Below, piece by piece: positions 7,905 through 13,024 of a stretch of 13,024 nt of DNA (its first letter is position 1; each line of letters opens with the position of its first letter). The position numbers and the translations under genes are program-made. Origin of the DNA: Fontibacterium sp038145245. GTDB taxonomy: Bacteria; Pseudomonadota; Alphaproteobacteria; Pelagibacterales; Pelagibacteraceae. The notes beneath the pieces were generated by a model that worked only from the letters and a program-made list of their open reading frames with translations, did no database searches and was not told the origin of the DNA. The DNA lies in contig JAYQPI010000024.1 in assembly GCA_038145245.1 (NCBI GenBank), forward strand, positions 1-13,024. Direction: 5' to 3'.

Positions 7905-8506
7905 TAATATAACCAAGGAGTTAAATTTCTTTTCTTTTGCTCAAAACTATTAATTTTGGAATCTTTTTTCAAAGTTAAAGCAATGTCATCATAACCATTT
8001 AATAAACACTCTTTTCTAAATGAATCGATTTTAAAATCAAAAGGTCTGTTATCTCCTTTATGAATTTTTTGATCGACCAAATCTATTTCTATTTCTTTAT
8101 TATTCTTTGCTACTTCAGATAATTCCTTAACTTGGTTTTCAGGAAGAATGATTGGTAAGATTCCATTCTTAAAACAATTATTATAAAAAATATCAGCAAA
8201 ACTTTCTGCAATAATGCATCTAATACCAAAATCTAATAATGCCCAAGGCGCATGCTCTCTTGATGACCCACAACCAAAATTTTTTCCTGAAATTAAGATT
8301 TTTGCTTTATCGTAAGGAGAATTATTTAATATAAATTTTTTAATAACATTACCTTTTTCATCATAACGCATTTCGTAAAATAAGGCAGAACCTAAGCCTG
8401 TTCTTTTAATTGTTTTTAAGAATTGTTTTGGAATAATCATATCAGTATCAATATTTGAAATCTGAAGATCCGCTGCAATGCTTTTAAGTTTTGTAAATTT
8501 TTCCAT
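7904..8506 (-). CDS. leuD: 3-isopropylmalate dehydratase small subunit
   Basis: The 200-residue small (swivel-domain) subunit that pairs with LeuC to isomerise 2-isopropylmalate to 3-isopropylmalate in the cytoplasm. Landmarks are NIDTDMIIPKQFLK (18-31), GKNFGCGSSREHAPWAL (74-90), the family's substrate-recognition and domain-joining segment, and LLNGYDDIALTL (168-179) near the C-terminus. Length is standard. It starts in a TAATG overlap with the leuC stop and ends in a TAATG overlap with the chosen leuB start, so the three leu proteins are probably translated in series. The fused or archaeal-type LeuD forms are shorter and lack the C-terminal segment seen here, so this is the bacterial LeuD1 form. 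Confidence 0.97.
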   Translation of the reverse strand: MEKFTKLKSIAADLQISNIDTDMIIPKQFLKTIKRTGLGSALFYEMRYDEKGNVIKKFILNNSPYDKAKILISGKNFGCGSSREHAPWALLDFGIRCIIAESFADIFYNNCFKNGILPIILPENQVKELSEVAKNNKEIEIDLVDQKIHKGDNRPFDFKIDSFRKECLLNGYDDIALTLKKDSKINSFEQKKRNLTPWLY

Positions 8507-9906
8507 TAAATAATCTTTCTAATATCTACAAATTTACCCTCGATTGCTGCAGCAGCTGCCATCACTGGACTCACAAGATGTGTCCTTCCTCCTCGTCCTT
8601 GTCTTCCTTCAAAATTTCTATTTGAAGTAGAGGCACACCTTTCTTTTGGTTTTAATTGATCCGGATTCATTCCAAGGCACATGGAACATCCAGGTTCTCT
8701 CCAATCAAATCCTGACTCTTTAAATATTTTATCTAAACCTTCTTTTTCTGCTTGTAATTTTACAAGTCCAGAACCTGGAACTACGATTGCATCAACGCTC
8801 TTATTTACTTTTTTTCCTTTAACTATCTTTGCAACTTCTCTTAAATCTTCAATTCTTCCATTAGTACAAGAACCTATAAAAACCTTATCAATTTTAATAT
8901 CCTGAATAGCAGTATTTGGCTCTAAGCCCATATAATCTAATGATCTTAATATAGATTTTTTTCTATCCTCATTCTTTTCTAAATTTGGATCCGGGACTTT
9001 TCCATTAATAGAGGCTGTATCTTGAGGACTTGTTCCCCAAGTAACCGTTGGTTCAATATCTTTTCCTTGCAAATAAAGCTCTCTGTCAAATTTTGCATCC
9101 TTATCAGTAGATAAAGTGCTCCAATATTTAACTGCTTTTTCCCAATTCTCACCCTTTGGAGCTAAAGGTCTTCCTTTAATATAATCAAAAGTTTTTTGAT
9201 CGGGTGCAACAAGTCCTGCACGAGCACCTGCCTCGATGCTCATGTTGCAAACAGTCATTCTTTCTTCCATCGAAAAGTTTCTAAAAACTTCTCCACAGTA
9301 TTCAATAACGTAACCTGTTCCACCTGCGGTTCCAATATTCCCAATAATTGACAAGATTACATCTTTAGCAGTAACCCCTAATGGTAATTTTCCATCTACA
9401 CTAATCTTAAAATTTTTTGCTCTACTTTGAATTAAAGTTTGCGTTGCAAGAACATGTTCTACTTCTGAAGTTCCAATTCCAAAAGCTAAAGCACCAAATG
9501 CGCCGTGAGTTGAGGTATGGCTATCTCCACAAACAATCGTCATTCCAGGTTGAGTAAATCCCTGTTCAGGACCAATCACATGAACAATGCCTTGTCTTTT
9601 GTCTGTCAAACCAAAAAATTCTATACCAAAATCTTTGCAATTCTTAGATAGAGTTTCAACTTGGATTGCAGACTCTTTGTCAGCTATTCCTTTTGATCTG
9701 TCAGTTGTTGGAACATTATGATCAACAACTGCCAATGTTGATCCTGGTAATTTTACTTTTCTGTTAGATAAACGTAATCCCTCAAAGGCTTGTGGGCTCG
9801 TTACTTCATGAACTAAATGTCGATCAATATACAAAAGTGATGTTCCATCATTTTGTTCATCAACTAAATGACTCTCCCATATTTTGTCGTAAAGTGTCTT
9901 TGCCAT
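8506..9906 (-). CDS. leuC: 3-isopropylmalate dehydratase large subunit
   Basis: A 466-residue aconitase-family subunit holding the 4Fe-4S cluster of isopropylmalate isomerase. The expected cluster cysteines are Cys347 (GSCTNGR), Cys407 and Cys410 (EPGCSMCLGMN). Other family landmarks are CGDSHTSTHGAFGALAFGIG (126-145) and the C-terminal FEGRQGRGGRTHLVSPVMAA (433-452). Length matches bacterial LeuC. It begins 16 bases after rplS; that short AT-rich gap has no Shine-Dalgarno and no complete promoter that I can identify, so leucine genes appear to be read through from the ribosomal block. No leader peptide with leucine codons or attenuator precedes it, so leucine control is not visible here. Confidence 0.98.
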   Translation of the reverse strand: MAKTLYDKIWESHLVDEQNDGTSLLYIDRHLVHEVTSPQAFEGLRLSNRKVKLPGSTLAVVDHNVPTTDRSKGIADKESAIQVETLSKNCKDFGIEFFGLTDKRQGIVHVIGPEQGFTQPGMTIVCGDSHTSTHGAFGALAFGIGTSEVEHVLATQTLIQSRAKNFKISVDGKLPLGVTAKDVILSIIGNIGTAGGTGYVIEYCGEVFRNFSMEERMTVCNMSIEAGARAGLVAPDQKTFDYIKGRPLAPKGENWEKAVKYWSTLSTDKDAKFDRELYLQGKDIEPTVTWGTSPQDTASINGKVPDPNLEKNEDRKKSILRSLDYMGLEPNTAIQDIKIDKVFIGSCTNGRIEDLREVAKIVKGKKVNKSVDAIVVPGSGLVKLQAEKEGLDKIFKESGFDWREPGCSMCLGMNPDQLKPKERCASTSNRNFEGRQGRGGRTHLVSPVMAAAAAIEGKFVDIRKII

Positions 9907-9922
9907 TAAATAAAAACTAGTA

Positions 9923-10441
9923 TTACTTCTTTTTATTCTGAGCTTCTGTCTTTGGCGCTAAAGTTTTTTCCGTACTTTTAGTAGCTTGTTCAACAGCTAC
10001 ATCTCCTTGCGCTTCAACGTTTTGAATTGCCTCTTTTTTAGGTAAAGGTTGAATAATATCTACGCCAATTTTTTTTCTAATTTTTTCTGTAATTCTTGCT
10101 GATTTACCAGTTCTTTCTCTTAAGTAGTAAAGTTTTGCTCTTCTTACTTTTCCGCTTCTTATTACCTCTACAGACTCAACGTTTGGACTGTGAACTGGAA
10201 ATAATCTTTCAACACCTTCACCGAAAGAAATTTTTCTTACTGTAAAAGTAGAATTAATTCCTTTGTTTTTTTTAGCAATACAAACTCCTTCGTAAGCCTG
10301 AATTCTTTGTCTTTTTCCTTCGATAATTCGAACGTTTACTTTCAAAGTATCTCCTGGAGAAAATTCTGGAAACTTTTTTTCACCAATCTTTTTAATATGA
10401 AGCTTATCTAATTCGTCTATTCTCATTGTTGAATTTTGCAT
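9923..10441 (-). CDS. rplS: 50S ribosomal protein L19 with extended C-terminal tail
   Basis: L19 of the large ribosomal subunit, at the 30S-50S interface. The conserved core runs to about residue 120: FSPGDTLKVNVRIIEG (27-42), RIQAYEGVCIAKKN (46-59), and the L19 signature KVRRAKLYYLRERTGKSARI (98-117). The protein is 172 residues, longer than the roughly 115-residue E. coli L19; residues 130-172 form a low-complexity charged tail rich in Lys, Glu, Ala and Gln that ends in KKK. Alphaproteobacterial L19 often carries such tails. The ATG at 10439-10441 is 10 bases after trmD and has no Shine-Dalgarno; a second ATG six codons in is possible but the longer form fits the alignment equally well. Position after trmD is the classic order. 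Confidence 0.97.
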   Translation of the reverse strand: MQNSTMRIDELDKLHIKKIGEKKFPEFSPGDTLKVNVRIIEGKRQRIQAYEGVCIAKKNKGINSTFTVRKISFGEGVERLFPVHSPNVESVEVIRSGKVRRAKLYYLRERTGKSARITEKIRKKIGVDIIQPLPKKEAIQNVEAQGDVAVEQATKSTEKTLAPKTEAQNKKK

Positions 10442-10451
10442 TAAAATTTAA

Positions 10452-11138
10452 TTATTTATGATATTTTTCCCATAAGTCTTGTCTCTGGCGACGTGTTATA
10501 TCCTCGGATTGTGCTAAGCGCCAGTCCTTAATTTTAGCGTGATTCCCAGATAAAAGTACTTCTGGAACAGTTCTTCCTTTCCACTCTTGGGGTTTTGTAT
10601 ATTGAGGATATTCTAATAAATTATTCTCAAAACTCTCTTCGTTTAAAGAAGAAGAATTGCCAAGAACCCCTGGTAACAATCTAAGTATGGAATCTAAAAA
10701 AACAAACGCCGCTGTCTCACCACCCGATAAAATAAAATCACCAATACTTATTTCTCTAATCTTTCTCTCTTCCAAAACTCTTTGATCAATCCCCTCAAAG
10801 TGCCCACAAATAAGATCTACCCCATTTTTTTGCGATAATTGTTTTGCAATCTTTTGCGTTAATAATTCACCTCTAGGGCTTAAATAAATAAGTTCATTTT
10901 TAGAGTTTTTAATATTTTTATCTAAACAATTATCTATTACATCTGCACGCATAACCATTCCACTTCCTCCCCCAAAAGGAGTATCATCCACGCTTCCATG
11001 CTTGTCTAAGGCATAATCTCTAATATTAACAATATCGAGAGACCAGATTTTATTTTCTCTAGCTCTTTTATAGAGCCCAATATCTAAAATCCCTGGAAAA
11101 AATTCTGGGTATAAAGTGAATATTTTTGCAGACCACAT
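10452..11138 (-). CDS. trmD: tRNA (guanine-N1)-methyltransferase
   Basis: A 228-residue SPOUT-family, trefoil-knot enzyme that methylates G37 of tRNAs with SAM, protecting against +1 frameshifting. Knot and SAM-site motifs are present: YLSPRGELLTQ (85-95), CGHFEGIDQR (111-120) and ISIGDFILSGGE (130-141). The interdomain segment RLLPGVLGN (153-161) contains Arg153, matching catalytic Arg154 of E. coli. The catalytic-Asp position (Asp169 in E. coli, in a DSF motif) is Glu168 in ESF here, a conservative change. The C-terminal tRNA-binding domain has TKPQEWKGRTVPEVLLSGNH (181-200). It starts 5 bases after the rpsP stop, so there is no room for rimM between them. No Shine-Dalgarno is visible. Confidence 0.97.
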   Translation of the reverse strand: MWSAKIFTLYPEFFPGILDIGLYKRARENKIWSLDIVNIRDYALDKHGSVDDTPFGGGSGMVMRADVIDNCLDKNIKNSKNELIYLSPRGELLTQKIAKQLSQKNGVDLICGHFEGIDQRVLEERKIREISIGDFILSGGETAAFVFLDSILRLLPGVLGNSSSLNEESFENNLLEYPQYTKPQEWKGRTVPEVLLSGNHAKIKDWRLAQSEDITRRQRQDLWEKYHK

Positions 11139-11143
11139 AATAG

Positions 11144-11590
11144 TTAATTTGCTTTTGGTGCCTCCACCTCTGATGCTTTTTCTTCAGCCTTTGGAGCTTC
11201 CACAGGAGCTGGTTCGGCTGCTGGAGCTGCCTCTGCTGTTGGAGCTGCTGGTGCTTCTTTTGGAGCTTGCGCGGCTTTTAATCGTTCTTGCGCTTTCTTT
11301 TTAGGCAAAGCTTTAATTGGATTATTTCGTTTTTCAGGAACTGGAGCGAGATTTGCTGCACCTAAAAATTTAGCAACTCTTAAAGTTGGTTGAGCTCCCA
11401 TTTTAAGCCAATGAGTTATTCTTTCCGACTCTAAACTTAATCTTTCTGGTTTGCTTTTTGGTAGTAACGGATTGAAGTATCCAAGTTTTTCAATAAATTT
11501 TCCATCCCTTGGATTTCTAGAATCTGCAACTACGATTTGATAAAAGGGTCTTTTTTTAGTTCCCCCTCTTGATAGTCTTATTTTTAACAT
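11144..11590 (-). CDS. rpsP: 30S ribosomal protein S16 with Ala/Pro/Glu-rich tail
   Basis: S16, an early-assembling small-subunit ribosomal protein. The conserved core occupies residues 1-80: MLKIRLSRGGTKKRPFYQIV at the start, then ADSRNPRDGKFIEKLGYFNP (22-41) and RITHWLKMGAQPT (57-69). After a basic linker (about 87-106) the protein ends in a 42-residue tail made almost only of Ala, Pro, Glu and Lys, giving 148 residues against about 80-90 for the minimal family. Such tails occur in other alphaproteobacterial S16 proteins. The tail DNA is clearly more G+C-rich than its surroundings. The ATG at 11588-11590 has a good ribosome binding site and follows ffh by 12 bases. Confidence 0.97.
   Translation of the reverse strand: MLKIRLSRGGTKKRPFYQIVVADSRNPRDGKFIEKLGYFNPLLPKSKPERLSLESERITHWLKMGAQPTLRVAKFLGAANLAPVPEKRNNPIKALPKKKAQERLKAAQAPKEAPAAPTAEAAPAAEPAPVEAPKAEEKASEVEAPKAN
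11147..11281 (-). repeat. Low-complexity Ala/Pro/Glu coding repeat in the rpsP tail
   Basis: Codons 104-148 of rpsP are an imperfect repeat of APxAE-like units (for example VEAPKAE then VEAPKAN), written with GCA/GCT/CCA/GAA/GAG codons. On the plus strand it appears as repeated GGAGCT and GGTGCT blocks. It also creates a long open leucine-rich frame on the plus strand (about 11116-11304) that is a composition artefact. The protein tail is probably disordered. Confidence 0.75.
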
Positions 11591-11596
11591 TTATTT

Positions 11597-11600
11597 TCCT
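11597..11600 (-). promoter_or_regulatory. Ribosome binding site of rpsP
   Basis: Within the ffh-rpsP gap the minus strand reads AAAGGAAAATAAATG; AGGA at 11600-11597 sits 6 bases before the rpsP ATG. It is one of only two clear Shine-Dalgarno sequences in the window and fixes the start. Confidence 0.75.
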
Positions 11601-11602
11601 TT

Positions 11603-12964
11603 CTATTTTAGATTGTTAAATAACTCCGGAGGTATTCCATCTAATCCTCCAAAATTTCTTCCGCCACCTTGAGACATTCTTTTCATCATACCTGTCATCA
11701 TTTTATGTTGTTTTAGAAGCTTATTTACTAAAGCGATGTCAGTTCCTGAACCATTCGCTATTCTTTTTTTTCTAGATCCATCAATAATCTTTGGATTATC
11801 TCTTTCTTTAGGAGTCATGGATAGGATAACTGCTTCTTGTTTTCCAAGAAGACCTTCGTCAATATTAGACTCATCTATTTGTTTTTTAATTTTTGAAATA
11901 CCAGGAATCATTCCCAAAACTTTACCCATGCCACCAATCTTTTTCATTTGTCTAAGCTGTTTTAAATAATCATTAAAAGTAAATTGTCCTTTTTTAAAAT
12001 TCTCTTCTAATTCTTCAACTTCCTCTTTTTTTAAATTTTCTGATACTTTTTCAACAAGAGAGACCACATCTCCCATTCCTAAAATCCTATTTGCAATTCT
12101 TTCAGGATGAAAAATCTCAAAATCATCAATTTTTTCACCCACTCCTAAAAATTTAATTGGGCAATTAGCCACTGACTTCATGCTAAGCGCAGCTCCGCCT
12201 TTTCCATCGCCATCTATTCTTGTTAAGATTATTCCTGTTAAATCGACTGTTTTTTTAAATTCACCAGCTATATTTACTGCGTCTTGTCCTGTTAAAGAAT
12301 CAGCAACCAAAATTGTTTCGATAGGATTAATAATCTTTTTAAGATTATTTAACTCACTCATCATCACGCTATCAATTTGAGTTCGTCCAGCAGTATCAAA
12401 GATAATAACATCTGAGCCTGATAAAGAGGCAGCTGCTAAAGTTCTTTGAGTAATCTCTATTGGTAGTTGCCCTTCTATAATTGGAATTGTTTGAATATTA
12501 TTTTGACTGCCTAATAACTCTAATTGTTTTTGGGCGGCTGGACGATAAACGTCTAAGCTTGATAACATTACTTTTTTACCAAAATTCTTTTCAATAAATT
12601 TTGCAATTTTTGCAGAAGTTGTTGTTTTTCCCGAACCCTGTAAACCAACAACTAATATTTTAGCTGGAGGGACTGTATTAAGATTAATTTCCGATTTTTC
12701 ACTGCCTAAAATTTTTACAAGCTCATCATATACAATTTTAACTAATAATTGTCCTGGAGTAATAGATTTTAAAACTTCTTGACCGATTGCTTTTGGTTTA
12801 ACGTTTGCAATAAACTCTTTTGCAACAGAAAGTGCAACATCGGATTCAAGTAAAGCCTGACGGATTTTGCGCAATCCTTCATCAACTTGTTTTTCATCTA
12901 ATTGAGTGCTTTTATTAAAAAAAGAAAAAGCAGACTCAATTTTACTCGTTAAATTTTCAAACAT
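11603..12964 (-). CDS. ffh: Signal recognition particle GTPase Ffh
   Basis: The 453-residue SRP54 homologue that binds 4.5S RNA and signal sequences emerging from the ribosome and delivers them to FtsY at the inner membrane. An N-terminal helical bundle (1-95) is followed by the GTPase domain: P-loop GLQGSGKTT (107-115), DVYRPAAQKQL (138-148), DTAGR (190-194), and TRIDGDGKGGAA (248-259), where bacteria often have TKxDGDxxGG. The M domain (about 325-453) includes MKKIGGMGKVLGMIPG (340-355), the RNA-binding SGTDIALVNKLLKQ (406-419), and a methionine-rich end with MMTGMMKRM (422-430). Length is typical. The ATG at 12962-12964 has a GGAG seven bases upstream. It is the first gene of the rpsP-trmD-rplS cluster, as in many alphaproteobacteria, and is preceded by a structured G+C-rich leader. 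Confidence 0.98.
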   Translation of the reverse strand: MFENLTSKIESAFSFFNKSTQLDEKQVDEGLRKIRQALLESDVALSVAKEFIANVKPKAIGQEVLKSITPGQLLVKIVYDELVKILGSEKSEINLNTVPPAKILVVGLQGSGKTTTSAKIAKFIEKNFGKKVMLSSLDVYRPAAQKQLELLGSQNNIQTIPIIEGQLPIEITQRTLAAASLSGSDVIIFDTAGRTQIDSVMMSELNNLKKIINPIETILVADSLTGQDAVNIAGEFKKTVDLTGIILTRIDGDGKGGAALSMKSVANCPIKFLGVGEKIDDFEIFHPERIANRILGMGDVVSLVEKVSENLKKEEVEELEENFKKGQFTFNDYLKQLRQMKKIGGMGKVLGMIPGISKIKKQIDESNIDEGLLGKQEAVILSMTPKERDNPKIIDGSRKKRIANGSGTDIALVNKLLKQHKMMTGMMKRMSQGGGRNFGGLDGIPPELFNNLK

Positions 12965-12971
12965 TTTTTTT

Positions 12972-12975
12972 CTCC
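12972..12975 (-). promoter_or_regulatory. Ribosome binding site of ffh
   Basis: Minus-strand GGAG at 12975-12972, followed by seven A residues and the ffh ATG. It is the strongest Shine-Dalgarno match in the window and confirms the ffh start. It lies just 3' of the hairpin and of the second pairing partner described for the leader. Confidence 0.8.
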
Positions 12976-12986
12976 AGCAGCAATCG

Positions 12987-13015
12987 CACTAGTGGGCGAA
13001 TATCGCTGACTAGTG
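12987..13015 (-). promoter_or_regulatory. Nested stem-loop in the ffh leader
   Basis: On the minus strand a 7-base arm CACTAGT (13015-13009) pairs perfectly with ACTAGTG (12993-12987). Inside it, across a CA/CC internal loop, GCGA (13006-13003) pairs with TCGC (12999-12996) around the triloop TAT. No run of U follows, so it does not look like an intrinsic terminator. The leader is about half G+C against roughly one third for the window, which in AT-rich genomes is a usual sign of structured RNA. It may be a cis-regulatory element of ffh, the 3' part of a longer RNA lying beyond the edge, or a chance fold. I do not recognise a known riboswitch or the SRP RNA consensus in it. Confidence 0.5.
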
Positions 13016-13024
13016 TTGATCTCC

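Noticed and set aside
7905..7916. Longer leuB beginning at a TTG, adding four residues and overlapping leuD by 13 bases.
   Set aside because: The ATG at 7902-7904 gives the conserved N-terminus and the TAATG joint typical of the cluster.
11116..11304. Leucine-rich plus-strand open frame opposite the rpsP tail.
   Set aside because: It is the antisense of Ala/Pro/Glu codon repeats; no ribosome binding site or independent support.
12965..13024. Open minus-strand frames through the ffh leader (one would end in TGA inside the ffh start, another at a TAA shortly after it), as the tail of an upstream gene.
   Set aside because: The frames need codons rare in the rest of the window (CTA, GTC, CGC, CGA, CTG) and the stretch is better explained by perfect inverted repeats. 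Only 60 bases are available, so an upstream gene end cannot be fully excluded.
12976..13024. The leader as SRP 4.5S RNA next to ffh.
   Set aside because: I do not see the conserved tetraloop and symmetric/asymmetric loop sequences of SRP RNA, and the element is too short within the window.

Overview
The window looks like a piece of a streamlined, AT-rich marine alphaproteobacterial genome, most likely SAR11 ('Candidatus Pelagibacter' or a close relative). The basis is roughly one-third G+C by eye, very heavy use of A/T-ending codons, 14 genes all on the minus strand, gaps of 0-60 bases, repeated 1-4 base gene overlaps, and an alphaproteobacterial gene order (ffh-rpsP-trmD-rplS-leuC). The assignment is an inference from style and gene content. 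I see no mobile element, CRISPR array, tRNA or rRNA.

Read in the direction of transcription (from base 13024 down to base 1), the window starts with about 60 bases of unusually G+C-rich leader with a strong nested hairpin and a clear ribosome binding site. It then enters a translation/protein-targeting block: ffh (SRP GTPase), rpsP (S16), trmD (tRNA m1G37 methyltransferase) and rplS (L19). rimM, which often sits between rpsP and trmD in proteobacteria, is absent from this place. Next come leucine and aspartate-family biosynthesis: leuC, leuD and leuB, then asd. Then comes complex II of the TCA cycle and respiratory chain: sdhC, sdhD, sdhA, sdhB. The last block is mmsA ((methyl)malonate-semialdehyde dehydrogenase) and mdh (malate dehydrogenase), the latter running off the left edge a few codons before its expected stop.

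The widest gaps are only about 60 bases: before ffh and between sdhB and mmsA. The sdhB-mmsA gap contains a perfect TTGACA with a plausible -10, so mmsA-mdh probably has its own promoter. Elsewhere the genes are so tightly joined (four TAATG joints, one ATGA joint, one TAG-ATG abutment) that translational coupling within a long operon is likely. Recognisable Shine-Dalgarno sequences are seen only before ffh and rpsP.

Functionally this is core housekeeping and central metabolism: co-translational membrane targeting and ribosome/tRNA maturation, the last steps of leucine synthesis, the aspartate-semialdehyde branch point, succinate and malate oxidation, and a catabolic aldehyde dehydrogenase feeding acetyl-CoA or propionyl-CoA into the same cycle. 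I found no evidence of a new defence or mobile system. The most interesting unexplained element is the structured, G+C-rich ffh leader at the right edge, which can also fold in a second, mutually exclusive way close to the ribosome binding site.
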